A stretch of DNA of 64,000 bases from Flagellimonas oceani (lineage in GTDB: Bacteria > Bacteroidota > Bacteroidia > Flavobacteriales > Flavobacteriaceae). Shown here in pieces: positions 41,862 through 50,769 of the stretch. Every line of letters starts with the position of its first letter. Position 1 is the first letter of the stretch. The stretch covers positions 310,001 to 374,000 of the forward strand of contig NZ_CP049616.1 in NCBI RefSeq assembly GCF_011068285.1, in the 5' to 3' direction. The notes under the pieces are model-generated. The model saw nothing but the letters and a program-made list of their open reading frames with translations. It did not search any database and was not told the origin of the DNA. Made by a program: the position numbers and the translations under genes.

Positions 41862-41935
41862 GCCGATATAGCTCAGCTGGCTAGAGCAGCTGATTTGTAA
41901 TCAGCAGGTCGTGGGTTCGAGTCCCTCTATCGGCT
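41862..41935 (+). tRNA. tRNA-Thr (anticodon TGT)
   Basis: The acceptor stem GCCGATA/TATCGGC, D arm, anticodon stem GCTGA/TCAGC and TTCGA T-loop fold as a tRNA; the loop TTTGTAA gives anticodon TGT (41896-41898), reading ACA and other ACN codons. CCA is not encoded. First gene of the tRNA cluster. Confidence 0.96.
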
Positions 41936-41957
41936 CGTAAGTTACTGAAAATAAGGC

Positions 41958-42040
41958 GGGGGGATACTCAAGCGGCCAACGAGGACAGACTGTAAATCTG
42001 TTGGTTTTTACCTTCGCAGGTTCGAATCCTGCTCCCCCCA
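41958..42040 (+). tRNA. tRNA-Tyr (anticodon GTA)
   Basis: Acceptor GGGGGGA/TCCCCCC and anticodon stem ACAGA/TCTGT around loop CTGTAAA give GTA. The long variable arm (TTGGTTTTTACCTTCGCAG region) is a class II feature of bacterial tRNA-Tyr. Confidence 0.95.
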
Positions 42041-42044
42041 CAAA

Positions 42045-42064
42045 GATTGTTCGTCGGAACAATC
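42045..42064 (+). repeat. Hairpin between tRNA-Tyr and tRNA-Gly
   Basis: GATTGTTC-GTCG-GAACAATC is a perfect 8-bp stem with a 4-base loop, five bases after tRNA-Tyr. A T-run occurs only 10 bases later. It may be an RNase processing site in the polycistronic tRNA transcript. Confidence 0.45.
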
Positions 42065-42121
42065 GGGATAGAAGGTTTTTTTTGAAATATTGGAATCTTT
42101 GGATGAAAATCCAGAAAAAAT

Positions 42122-42194
42122 GCGGGAGTAGCTCAGTTGGTAGAGCGTCAGCCTTCCAAGCTGAATGTCGCCGGTTCGAACCCGGTCTCCCGCT
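42122..42194 (+). tRNA. tRNA-Gly (anticodon TCC)
   Basis: Acceptor GCGGGAG/CTCCCGC, anticodon stem CAGC/GCTG around CTTCCAA gives TCC. CCA is encoded directly after the discriminator (42195-42197), unlike the neighbouring tRNAs. Confidence 0.96.
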
Positions 42195-42291
42195 CCATAT
42201 AAACTTGAATCTTTTGGATGCAAGTAGATGAAGGTTGAAGTTTTAACGAGCTAAGCTTGTAACTTTAAACTCTAAACCTGATAACCCATAG

Positions 42292-42363
42292 GCCGGTGTA
42301 GCTCAGGGGTAGAGCGTTTCCTTGGTAAGGAAGAGGTCACGGGTTCAATTCCCGTCATTGGCT
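42292..42363 (+). tRNA. tRNA-Thr (anticodon GGT)
   Basis: Acceptor GCCGGTG/CATTGGC with two G-T pairs; anticodon stem TTTCC/GGAAG around TTGGTAA gives GGT. CCA is not encoded. The gene ends 48 bp before tuf. The ~95-bp spacer before it contains repeated AACTTTAAAC-like motifs. Confidence 0.94.
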
Positions 42364-42411
42364 CAAAACGATTTGTACACTAATATAAACTAAGATTAAA
42401 ATTATTTTAAA

Positions 42412-43599
42412 ATGGCAAAGGAAACTTTTGATCGTTCCAAACCCCACTTAAATATTGGTACCATTGGACACGTGGATCACGGTAAAACAACATTGACTGC
42501 TGCTATTACCACTGTATTGGCGAACGCTGGTTTGTCCGAGCTTAGAAGCTTTGACTCCATCGATAACGCGCCAGAAGAAAAAGAAAGAGGTATTACTATC
42601 AACACTTCGCACGTTGAGTACCAAACTGCTAACCGTCACTACGCTCACGTTGACTGTCCTGGTCACGCGGATTACGTAAAGAACATGGTTACTGGTGCTG
42701 CTCAGATGGACGGTGCTATTTTGGTGGTTGCTGCAACTGATGGTCCTATGCCACAGACTCGTGAGCACATCCTTTTGGGTCGTCAGGTAGGTATTCCACG
42801 TATCGTTGTTTTCTTGAACAAAGTTGACATGGTGGATGATGAGGAGCTATTGGAGCTTGTTGAAATGGAAGTAAGGGAATTGCTTTCTTTCTACGAATAC
42901 GATGGTGACAACGGACCTGTAATCTCCGGTTCTGCACTTGGTGCTTTGAACGGTGAGCAAAAATGGGTTGACACTGTAATGGAATTGATGGAAGCTGTTG
43001 ATAGCTGGATCGAGGAGCCAACTCGTGAGGTTGATAAAGACTTCCTTATGCCGATCGAAGATGTATTTACCATTACTGGTCGTGGTACCGTAGCTACTGG
43101 TCGTATCGAAACAGGTGTAGCCAACACAGGTGACGCTGTAGATATCATTGGTATGGGTGCTGAGAAATTGTCTTCAACCATTACTGGTGTTGAGATGTTC
43201 CGTAAGATTTTGGATAGAGGTGAAGCTGGTGATAACGTTGGTCTTCTTTTGAGAGGTATCGAGAAATCCGATATCAAAAGAGGTATGGTGATCTGTAAGC
43301 CAGGTTCTGTTAAGCCACACGCTAAATTCAAAGCTGAGGTTTATATCTTGAAAAAAGAAGAAGGTGGACGTCACACTCCATTCCACAACAACTACCGCCC
43401 ACAGTTCTACGTTCGTACAACTGACGTAACAGGTAACATTAACCTTCCTGATGGTGTTGAGATGGTAATGCCAGGTGATAACTTGACAATTACTGTAGAT
43501 TTGATTCAGCCAATCGCATTGAGCGTAGGTCTACGTTTCGCTATCCGTGAAGGTGGTAGAACAGTAGGTGCTGGTCAGGTTACTGAGATTTTAGATTAA
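42412..43599 (+). CDS. tuf: Elongation factor Tu
   Basis: EF-Tu brings aminoacyl-tRNA to the ribosome with GTP. The 395-residue protein has GHVDHGKTT (P-loop, 18-26), the switch region [32 protein letters not shown] (nucleotide specificity) and the standard domains 2 and 3 ending in [11 protein letters not shown]. Codons are strongly biased (GGT, CGT, GCT), as expected for a highly expressed gene. It follows four tRNAs and precedes tRNA-Trp, the same order as E. coli tufB. Confidence 0.99.
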   Translation: MAKETFDRSKPHLNIGTIGHVDHGKTTLTAAITTVLANAGLSELRSFDSIDNAPEEKERGITINTSHVEYQTANRHYAHVDCPGHADYVKNMVTGAAQMDGAILVVAATDGPMPQTREHILLGRQVGIPRIVVFLNKVDMVDDEELLELVEMEVRELLSFYEYDGDNGPVISGSALGALNGEQKWVDTVMELMEAVDSWIEEPTREVDKDFLMPIEDVFTITGRGTVATGRIETGVANTGDAVDIIGMGAEKLSSTITGVEMFRKILDRGEAGDNVGLLLRGIEKSDIKRGMVICKPGSVKPHAKFKAEVYILKKEEGGRHTPFHNNYRPQFYVRTTDVTGNINLPDGVEMVMPGDNLTITVDLIQPIALSVGLRFAIREGGRTVGAGQVTEILD

Positions 43600-43620
43600 T
43601 AAATTTTTATTATAAAATTG

Positions 43621-43661
43621 CACTCAAGGGTGTTCCGATTTGATCGGGATACCTTTCAGTG
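43621..43661 (+). repeat. Long hairpin between tuf and tRNA-Trp
   Basis: Nested pairings CACT/AGTG, AAGGGT/ACCTTT and TTCCGAT/ATCGGGA (with G-T pairs) form a stem of about 17 bp with a TTG loop. No T-run follows. It is likely an RNA-processing signal, or a repeat, between mRNA and tRNA parts of one transcript. Confidence 0.5.
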
Positions 43662-43670
43662 TAATTATAA

Positions 43671-43743
43671 ACGGGTGTAGCTCAGTTGGTAGAGCACTGG
43701 TCTCCAAAACCAGGTGTCGGGAGTTCGAGTCTCTCCTCCCGTG
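43671..43743 (+). tRNA. tRNA-Trp (anticodon CCA)
   Basis: Anticodon stem CTGGT/ACCAG around loop CTCCAAA gives CCA. The acceptor stem ACGGGTG/CTCCCGT has a T-T mismatch at the sixth pair. CCA is not encoded. Its last 16 bases recur downstream (see repeat at 43728-43825). Confidence 0.95.
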
Positions 43744-43825
43744 CAAAAAGAAAAGCGTGGCATTGTGAAGTGAGACGAGAAGTTTATCCCGAGCGTAGTC
43801 GAGGGAAGTCTCTCCTCCCGTGCAA
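43728..43825. repeat. 19-bp direct repeat of the tRNA-Trp 3' end around a repeat-like insert
   Basis: agtctctcctcccgtgcaa occurs at 43728-43746 (the end of tRNA-Trp plus three bases) and exactly again at 43807-43825. The 60 bp between hold AGTTTATCCCGAGCGTAGTCG, which resembles dispersed flavobacterial palindromes. It looks like an att-type or duplication scar at a tRNA 3' end. No integrase is near. Confidence 0.75.
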
Positions 43826-43842
43826 GCAAAATATTTAAAATT

Positions 43843-44031
43843 ATGGTCGCTTATATAAAGGAATCATTAGAAGAACTTAAAAACAATGTTACTTGGTTGG
43901 AAAGGAGCAAAGCTTCCAATTTAATGGTTATTGTGGCAGTTTTTTCCATTTTATTTGCTTTGGCAACATGGGGTGTCGATTCCTTGTTCAGTAAATTGAT
44001 CACATTGTATTTTGAAAAATTAATAGGGTAA
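43843..44031 (+). CDS. secE: Preprotein translocase subunit SecE
   Basis: The 62-residue protein is the short, one-span form of SecE: an amphipathic cytoplasmic helix (YIKESLEELKNNVTWLE), the conserved kink W-x-x, then one membrane segment (about 27-46). It clamps the SecY channel. It lies between tRNA-Trp and nusG, its usual place. Confidence 0.93.
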   Translation: MVAYIKESLEELKNNVTWLERSKASNLMVIVAVFSILFALATWGVDSLFSKLITLYFEKLIG

Positions 44032-44043
44032 AGATCGGTCGAT

Positions 44044-44595
44044 ATGTCTGAGGTTCTGGAGAAAAAATGGTATGTAGTTAGAGCGGTCAGTGGTCAAGAG
44101 AACAAGATCAAAGGCTATATTGAGAGCGAGGTAGAGCGCGCCGGATTCGGTGACTATCTTGAGGAAGTTCTAGTGCCTACCGAAAAAGTCGTACAGATCA
44201 GAAACGGAAAGAAAATCAACAAAGAACGTGTTTACTTTCCGGGATATATCATGATCAAGGCCAATCTCGGTGGAGAAATGGTTCACATCATCCGTTCCAT
44301 AACCAATGTTATCGGTTTCTTGGGCGAGGTAAAAGGTGGTGATCCGGTTCCGTTGAGAAAATCAGAGGTTAACCGTATGCTTGGTAAAGTAGATGAGTTG
44401 GCCGTAAATACAGATAACGTTTCTATTCCATTTGTATTGGGTGAAACAGTAAAGGTTATTGATGGACCTTTCAATGGTTTTAACGGAACTGTTGAAAAAA
44501 TCAATGAAGAAAAGCGTAAGCTGGAGGTTATGGTGAAGATTTTCGGTAGAAAAACTCCACTGGAACTTAGCTATATGCAAGTAGAGAAAGTATAA
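44044..44595 (+). CDS. nusG: Transcription termination/antitermination protein NusG
   Basis: The 183-residue protein has the NGN domain (KKWYVVRAVSGQENKIKGYIE...FPGYIMIKA) and the KOW domain (GETVKVIDGPFNGFNGTVEKI). It binds RNA polymerase and Rho or ribosome. It follows secE by 12 bp and precedes rplK by 67 bp; the set is co-transcribed in most bacteria. Confidence 0.97.
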   Translation: MSEVLEKKWYVVRAVSGQENKIKGYIESEVERAGFGDYLEEVLVPTEKVVQIRNGKKINKERVYFPGYIMIKANLGGEMVHIIRSITNVIGFLGEVKGGDPVPLRKSEVNRMLGKVDELAVNTDNVSIPFVLGETVKVIDGPFNGFNGTVEKINEEKRKLEVMVKIFGRKTPLELSYMQVEKV

Positions 44596-44662
44596 CAAGA
44601 GCTGTTACATATATAAAGCTGTGTTGCTTCCAATTGACACACTTTGAATTTAATTAGAAACA

Positions 44663-45100
44663 ATGGCAAAAGAAGTAGATAAGGTAGTTAAATTACAAGT
44701 TAGGGGAGGTGCTGCGAACCCATCGCCACCGGTTGGACCCGCCTTAGGTGCTGCTGGTGTTAACATCATGGAGTTCTGTAAGCAGTTTAATGCTCGTACG
44801 CAGGACAAACAAGGTAAAGTATTACCTGTTGTTATCACCGTTTACAAAGACAAATCTTTCGAGTTTGTTGTAAAAACACCACCTGCGGCAGTTCAATTGA
44901 TGGAAGTGGCTAAGATTAAAAAAGGATCTGGCGAACCTAACAGGGTTAAGAATGGTTCAGTAACCTGGGATCAAGTAAAAGCGATCGCCGAAGATAAAAT
45001 GGTGGATTTAAACGCTTTTACCGTAGAGTCTGCAATGAGTATGGTTGCGGGTACTGCAAGATCTATGGGTCTGAAAATAGCAGGACAAAGACCTTTTTAA
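44663..45100 (+). CDS. rplK: 50S ribosomal protein L11
   Basis: uL11, 145 residues: [34 protein letters not shown] (GTPase-associated rRNA contact) through [10 protein letters not shown]. It is part of the ribosomal stalk base that stimulates EF-Tu and EF-G. First ribosomal protein of the rplKAJL-rpoBC block. The 67-bp leader after nusG has no clear L1-binding structure that I can support. Confidence 0.98.
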   Translation: MAKEVDKVVKLQVRGGAANPSPPVGPALGAAGVNIMEFCKQFNARTQDKQGKVLPVVITVYKDKSFEFVVKTPPAAVQLMEVAKIKKGSGEPNRVKNGSVTWDQVKAIAEDKMVDLNAFTVESAMSMVAGTARSMGLKIAGQRPF

Positions 45101-45120
45101 AATCTGAAAGCAAGTAAGAA

Positions 45121-45813
45121 ATGGCAAGATTGACTAAAAAGCAAAAAGAGGCCCAGGCCAAGATAGACAAGAACAAACTCTATTCTTTGGAAGAGGCGTC
45201 AGCTTTAGTAAAAGAAATAACCAATGTAAAATTTGATGCTTCCATTGATTTGGCGGTTCGTTTGGGCGTAGACCCAAGAAAAGCCAATCAAATGGTACGT
45301 GGCGTTGTAACCCTTCCTCACGGAACAGGTAAAGACGTTAAAGTTTTGGCATTGGTGACTCCAGACAAAGAAGCAGAGGCTAAAGAAGCGGGTGCTGACT
45401 TTGTAGGATTGGACGAATATTTGGATAAAATCAAAAATGGTTGGACAGATGTTGATGTGATCATCACCATGCCAAGCGTTATGGGTAAACTTGGACCATT
45501 GGGTCGAGTTTTGGGACCGAGAGGTTTAATGCCCAATCCAAAGACCGGAACAGTAACAATGGACGTGGCAAAAGCCGTTTCCGATGTTAAGGCCGGTAAA
45601 ATAGACTTTAAAGTGGACAAAACAGGTATTGTGCACGCAGCTATCGGAAAAGCATCGTTTTCTGCAGATAAGATTGCAGGAAATGCCAGGGAATTGATCG
45701 ATACGTTGATCAAGTTGAAGCCCTCCGCAGCTAAAGGTGTGTACATGAAAAGTATTTACTTGTCCAGCACTATGAGTCCTAGTGTTCAATTAGATCCAAA
45801 GGCAGTTCAATAA
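45121..45813 (+). CDS. rplA: 50S ribosomal protein L1
   Basis: uL1, 230 residues, with [48 protein letters not shown] and [17 protein letters not shown]. It forms the L1 stalk that moves E-site tRNA and, in many bacteria, represses its own mRNA. It lies 20 bp after rplK and 24 bp before rplJ. Confidence 0.98.
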   Translation: MARLTKKQKEAQAKIDKNKLYSLEEASALVKEITNVKFDASIDLAVRLGVDPRKANQMVRGVVTLPHGTGKDVKVLALVTPDKEAEAKEAGADFVGLDEYLDKIKNGWTDVDVIITMPSVMGKLGPLGRVLGPRGLMPNPKTGTVTMDVAKAVSDVKAGKIDFKVDKTGIVHAAIGKASFSADKIAGNARELIDTLIKLKPSAAKGVYMKSIYLSSTMSPSVQLDPKAVQ

Positions 45814-45837
45814 ACTGGTAGTTCAATTTTTATAACT

Positions 45838-46356
45838 ATGACAAGAGAAGAAAAAGCAACGGTAATAAAAGACTTGACTGCACAGTTGGCTGATAATCCA
45901 AACATTTATTTGGCGGATATATCAGGATTGAACGCCGTAGACACCTCTAACCTAAGAAGAGCGTGCTTTAAGGCGAACATTAAGCTTGCGGTCGTAAAGA
46001 ACACATTGCTTGCAAAGGCAATGGAAGCTTCTGATAAGGAATTCGGTGAACTTCCCGAAGTGTTGAAAGGCAATACATCTTTGATGTTGTCCGAAACTGG
46101 AAATGCACCTGCGAAACTTATCAAGAACTTTAGAAAAAAATCAGATAAACCTTTGTTGAAAGGTGCCTTTATTGAAGAGGCCATCTACATCGGCGACAAC
46201 TACCTTGATGCACTTGTTGAGATCAAGTCCAAAGAGGAAGTTATCGGGGATATCATTGGATTGTTGCAATCCCCGGCCAAAAACGTTATTTCTGGACTTA
46301 AGTCCGGTGGCGGAAAATTGGCAGGTATCCTTAAGACTTTGTCTGAGAGAGAATAA
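45838..46356 (+). CDS. rplJ: 50S ribosomal protein L10
   Basis: uL10, 172 residues; the N-terminal rRNA-binding domain begins TREEKATVIKDLTAQLADN and has the NTLLAKAM helix; the C-terminal helix (VISGLKSGGGKLAGILKTLSE) carries the L7/L12 dimers. The gap to rplL is 55 bp. Confidence 0.97.
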   Translation: MTREEKATVIKDLTAQLADNPNIYLADISGLNAVDTSNLRRACFKANIKLAVVKNTLLAKAMEASDKEFGELPEVLKGNTSLMLSETGNAPAKLIKNFRKKSDKPLLKGAFIEEAIYIGDNYLDALVEIKSKEEVIGDIIGLLQSPAKNVISGLKSGGGKLAGILKTLSERE

Positions 46357-46411
46357 TTCGCGCACAATAAACTAAGTATATTTTTAAACATTTTTATTAA
46401 ACGATAGAAAA

Positions 46412-46792
46412 ATGGCAGATTTAAAAGATTTTGCAGAACAGTTGGTAAACCTTACAGTAAAAGAGGTAAATGAGTTGGCCGACATTTTAAAAGAAGAATA
46501 TGGTATCGAGCCTGCTGCTGCTGCAGTAGCTGTTGCTGGCGGTGCTGCCGGTGGTGGTGAAGCTGAAGCTGCTGAGGAAAAATCAGAATTTGATGTAGTA
46601 CTTACTGCTGCTGGTGGATCTAAATTGGCAGTTGTTAAATTGGTGAAAGAATTGACAGGTCTAGGTCTTAAAGAGGCTAAAGACATCGTTGACAGTGCAC
46701 CAAAAGCTGTTAAAGAAGGTGTTTCCAAAGACGAAGCAGAAGGTATCAAAAAATCATTGGAAGAAGCTGGAGCAGAAGTTGAGCTTAAATAA
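46412..46792 (+). CDS. rplL: 50S ribosomal protein L7/L12
   Basis: bL12, 126 residues: dimerisation N-terminus ([21 protein letters not shown]), an Ala/Gly-rich hinge (about 35-52), and the globular factor-binding domain with [28 protein letters not shown]. It recruits translation factors. An RNA hairpin follows before rpoB, as in E. coli where expression drops between these genes. Confidence 0.98.
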   Translation: MADLKDFAEQLVNLTVKEVNELADILKEEYGIEPAAAAVAVAGGAAGGGEAEAAEEKSEFDVVLTAAGGSKLAVVKLVKELTGLGLKEAKDIVDSAPKAVKEGVSKDEAEGIKKSLEEAGAEVELK

Positions 46793-46816
46793 TCGCTTTT
46801 CCCATTAGAACTTGGT

Positions 46817-46846
46817 TAAGGTCTTTCCATTTTTGGTTAGACCTTA
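46817..46846 (+). promoter_or_regulatory. Hairpin between rplL and rpoB
   Basis: TAAGGTCT (46817-46824) pairs with AGACCTTA (46839-46846); inside, CCA can pair with TGG. No T-run follows, so it is a processing or partial-attenuation candidate rather than a terminator. A second small one, GTGTA...TACAC (46864-46880), follows 17 bp later. Confidence 0.5.
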
Positions 46847-46919
46847 GCCTATTTATATAAGGAGTGTATAAAGCCGTACACCAACCCACTTAGTAATCAC
46901 GATCAAAATTTGTCCATAG

Positions 46920-49900
46920 ATGTTCACAAACACTATTGAAAGAGTTAATTTCGCATCCGCTAAGAACATACCGGAATACCCGGATTTCTTGGACATTCAG
47001 ATAAAATCGTTCCAAGACTTTTTCCAGCTTGAAACTAAATCTGACGAAAGAGGAAACGAAGGTCTCTACAACACCTTCATGGAGAATTTTCCAATCACCG
47101 ATACCAGAAATCAGTTTGTACTTGAGTTTTTGGATTACTTCATTGATCCGCCAAGATACTCCATCCAAGAATGTATCGAGCGGGGACTTACCTATAGCGT
47201 ACCGTTAAAGGCACGTCTAAAACTATACTGTACCGATCCAGAGCACGAAGATTTTGAAACCATTGTACAGGACGTGTATTTGGGGACCATCCCATACATG
47301 ACTCCAAGTGGAACTTTTGTGATTAATGGAGCGGAACGTGTTGTAGTATCCCAGTTGCACAGGTCTCCAGGGGTTTTCTTTGGACAGTCTTTCCACGCAA
47401 ACGGGACAAAATTGTATTCGGCAAGGGTAATTCCTTTCAAAGGTTCCTGGATCGAGTTCGCCACCGATATCAACTCGGTGATGTACGCCTATATCGATAG
47501 GAAGAAAAAATTACCGGTAACCACTTTGTTCCGTGCCATTGGCTTTGAAAGGGACAAGGATATTTTGGAGATCTTCGACCTTTCGGAAGAAGTAAAGGTT
47601 TCCAAATCCGGACTTAAAAAAGTATTGGGCCGTAAATTGGCCGCTAGGGTGTTGAACACATGGCATGAGGATTTCGTGGACGAGGATACAGGTGAAGTGG
47701 TTTCCATCGAAAGAAACGAAATTGTATTAGATCGTGATACCATTTTGGAAAAAGAGCATATCGATGAGATCATTGATGCCGATGTGAAGACCATTTTGCT
47801 TCACAAAGAAAACAATGCGCAATCCGATTACGCCATTATCCACAACACCTTGCAAAAGGATCCTACCAACTCCGAGAAAGAAGCGGTAGAACATATCTAC
47901 AGACAATTGCGTAATGCCGAGCCGCCAGATGAAGAGACCGCTCGTGGTATTATCGATAAATTGTTCTTCTCCGACCAACGTTACAACTTAGGTGAAGTAG
48001 GTCGTTACAGAATGAACAAAAAATTGGGATTGGATATCGGAATGGACAAACAGGTTTTGACCAAGGAAGATATCATCACCATTATTAAATATTTGATCGA
48101 GTTGATCAACTCCAAAGCGGAGATCGATGATATCGATCACTTGTCCAACCGTCGTGTCAGGACCGTTGGGGAACAATTGTCCCAACAGTTCGGCGTAGGT
48201 TTGGCACGTATGGCACGTACCATCCGTGAGCGTATGAACGTTCGTGACAACGAGGTGTTTACCCCGATAGATTTGATCAACGCCAAGACATTGTCTTCCG
48301 TGATCAACTCGTTCTTCGGAACCAACCAGTTGTCCCAGTTCATGGACCAGACCAACCCGTTGGCCGAGATTACGCACAAAAGAAGATTGTCCGCATTGGG
48401 GCCAGGTGGTCTTTCCCGTGAAAGAGCCGGTTTCGAGGTGCGTGACGTTCACTATACACATTACGGAAGATTGTGTCCGATCGAGACACCAGAAGGTCCG
48501 AACATTGGTTTGATCTCTTCATTGTCCGTATTCGCCAAGGTGAACAATATGGGCTTCTTGGAAACTCCTTACCGTAAAGTAGAGGATGGTAAAGTGGATA
48601 CCAAAAACCACATTTACCTAAGTGCAGAGGAAGAGGAAGGAATGAAGATCGCCCAAGCCAACATTCCATTGGCGGACGATGGTACCATCGAAAGAGAAAA
48701 GGTCATTGCACGTGAAGAAGGGGATTTCCCGGTTGTGGATCCAACAGAAGTAAAATATACCGACGTTGCGCCGAACCAGATTGCTTCCATTTCCGCATCG
48801 TTGATTCCGTTCTTGGAGCACGATGATGCGAACCGTGCGTTGATGGGGTCCAACATGATGCGTCAAGCAGTTCCATTGTTGAGACCGGATTCCCCGATCG
48901 TGGGTACAGGTCTGGAAAGACAGGTGGCTACGGATTCCCGAGTATTGATCAATGCCGAGGGGGATGGAGTCGTGGAATATGTGGATGCACAGAAAATTAC
49001 CATTAAGTACGATAGAACTGATGAAGAGCGATTGGTAAGCTTTGATGAGGATTCCAAAACGTACCAATTGGTGAAGTTCAGAAAAACAAACCAAGGGACC
49101 AGTATCAACTTGAAGCCCATCGTAAGAAAAGGCGACAAGGTGAAAAAAGGTCAGGTACTTTGTGAAGGATACGCTACCGAAAAAGGTGAATTGGCCTTGG
49201 GTAGAAACATGAAGGTAGCCTTTATGCCTTGGAAAGGATATAACTTTGAGGATGCGATCGTAATCTCAGAAAAAGTTGTTCGTGAGGATATCTTTACCTC
49301 CATTCACGTTGACGAGTACTCTCTTGAAGTGAGGGATACGAAATTGGGTGCAGAGGAATTGACAAACGATATTCCGAACGTATCCGAAGAGGCGACCAAA
49401 GATTTGGACGAGTACGGTATGATCCGTATCGGTGCCGAAGTGAAGCCCGGTGATATTTTGATTGGTAAGATCACTCCAAAAGGAGAGTCAGATCCAACTC
49501 CCGAGGAAAAATTGTTGCGTGCCATCTTTGGTGATAAGGCAGGTGACGTTAAGGATGCTTCATTGAAAGCTTCACCATCCTTGAGAGGTGTTGTGATCGA
49601 CAAGAAATTGTTCTCACGTTCCATCAAGGACAAGAGAAAGCGTTCCGAAGATAAAGAGGCCATTTCAAGATTGGAGATGGACTACGAAGTGAAATTCCAA
49701 CAACTAAAAGATGAATTGATCGAGAAGTTGTTCGGACTGATCAGCGGAAAAACATCGCAAGGGGTAATCAACGATTTGGGTGAAGAAGTACTTCCAAAAG
49801 GAAAGAAATACACCATCAAAATGTTGAACGCCGTTGACGATTTCGCTCACTTGGTAGGAGGTAGCTGGACAACCGACGATGCAACCAATGCCTTGGTTGC

Positions 49901-50729
49901 CGACCTGTTGCACAACTACAAAATCAAATTGAACGATATTCAAGGTAACCTGAGAAGGGACAAGTTTACCATCTCCGTAGGGGATGAGCTTCCTGCAGGT
50001 ATCATGAAGTTGGCCAAAGTTTACATCGCCAAAAAGCGTAAGCTAAAAGTAGGTGATAAAATGGCAGGTCGTCACGGTAACAAAGGTATCGTGGCCCGTA
50101 TCGTTCGTCAAGAAGATATGCCGTTCTTGGAAGACGGAACCCCAGTGGACATTGTATTGAACCCACTTGGTGTACCTTCAAGGATGAACATTGGTCAGAT
50201 ATACGAAACCGTATTGGGATGGGCCGGATTGAAGTTGGGCAAAAAGTTTGCGACCCCGATTTTCGACGGAGCCTCATTGGATGAGATCAACAAGCTTACC
50301 GATGAAGCTGGTGTACCAAGATTTGGACACACCTACCTATATGATGGTGGAACAGGCCAGCGTTTTGACCAACGTGCAACCGTTGGTGTGATCTACATGT
50401 TGAAATTGGGTCACATGGTCGACGACAAGATGCACGCAAGATCTATTGGACCATACTCCTTGATCACACAGCAACCATTGGGTGGTAAGGCACAGTTCGG
50501 TGGTCAGCGTTTTGGAGAGATGGAAGTGTGGGCATTGGAAGCCTACGGTGCATCATCTACCCTTAGGGAAATATTGACCGTTAAATCGGATGATGTGATC
50601 GGAAGGGCCAAAACTTATGAGACCATCGTAAAAGGTGAGACCATGCCAGAACCTGGGTTGCCAGAATCTTTCAACGTATTGATGCACGAACTTAAAGGTT
50701 TGGGCTTGGATATCCGTTTGGAAGAGTAG
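46920..50729 (+). CDS. rpoB: DNA-directed RNA polymerase subunit beta
   Basis: The 1269-residue beta subunit shows the rifampicin pocket ([33 protein letters not shown] region near 470), [34 protein letters not shown] (active-site lysines) and the C-terminal clamp region [24 protein letters not shown]. In the rifampicin region the residues are D, H and S as in sensitive enzymes. It follows rplL by 127 bp, and rpoC begins 40 bp later. Confidence 0.99.
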   Translation: MFTNTIERVNFASAKNIPEYPDFLDIQIKSFQDFFQLETKSDERGNEGLYNTFMENFPITDTRNQFVLEFLDYFIDPPRYSIQECIERGLTYSVPLKARLKLYCTDPEHEDFETIVQDVYLGTIPYMTPSGTFVINGAERVVVSQLHRSPGVFFGQSFHANGTKLYSARVIPFKGSWIEFATDINSVMYAYIDRKKKLPVTTLFRAIGFERDKDILEIFDLSEEVKVSKSGLKKVLGRKLAARVLNTWHEDFVDEDTGEVVSIERNEIVLDRDTILEKEHIDEIIDADVKTILLHKENNAQSDYAIIHNTLQKDPTNSEKEAVEHIYRQLRNAEPPDEETARGIIDKLFFSDQRYNLGEVGRYRMNKKLGLDIGMDKQVLTKEDIITIIKYLIELINSKAEIDDIDHLSNRRVRTVGEQLSQQFGVGLARMARTIRERMNVRDNEVFTPIDLINAKTLSSVINSFFGTNQLSQFMDQTNPLAEITHKRRLSALGPGGLSRERAGFEVRDVHYTHYGRLCPIETPEGPNIGLISSLSVFAKVNNMGFLETPYRKVEDGKVDTKNHIYLSAEEEEGMKIAQANIPLADDGTIEREKVIAREEGDFPVVDPTEVKYTDVAPNQIASISASLIPFLEHDDANRALMGSNMMRQAVPLLRPDSPIVGTGLERQVATDSRVLINAEGDGVVEYVDAQKITIKYDRTDEERLVSFDEDSKTYQLVKFRKTNQGTSINLKPIVRKGDKVKKGQVLCEGYATEKGELALGRNMKVAFMPWKGYNFEDAIVISEKVVREDIFTSIHVDEYSLEVRDTKLGAEELTNDIPNVSEEATKDLDEYGMIRIGAEVKPGDILIGKITPKGESDPTPEEKLLRAIFGDKAGDVKDASLKASPSLRGVVIDKKLFSRSIKDKRKRSEDKEAISRLEMDYEVKFQQLKDELIEKLFGLISGKTSQGVINDLGEEVLPKGKKYTIKMLNAVDDFAHLVGGSWTTDDATNALVADLLHNYKIKLNDIQGNLRRDKFTISVGDELPAGIMKLAKVYIAKKRKLKVGDKMAGRHGNKGIVARIVRQEDMPFLEDGTPVDIVLNPLGVPSRMNIGQIYETVLGWAGLKLGKKFATPIFDGASLDEINKLTDEAGVPRFGHTYLYDGGTGQRFDQRATVGVIYMLKLGHMVDDKMHARSIGPYSLITQQPLGGKAQFGGQRFGEMEVWALEAYGASSTLREILTVKSDDVIGRAKTYETIVKGETMPEPGLPESFNVLMHELKGLGLDIRLEE

Positions 50730-50769
50730 AATACTATTATTACATTAATTATATCATCACCATATTGTT

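Noticed and set aside
43728-43825. tRNA-Trp repeat considered as the border of a genomic island
   Set aside because: The two copies are only 79 bp apart and enclose no genes; the only recombinase in the window (40514) looks like the housekeeping Xer protein.
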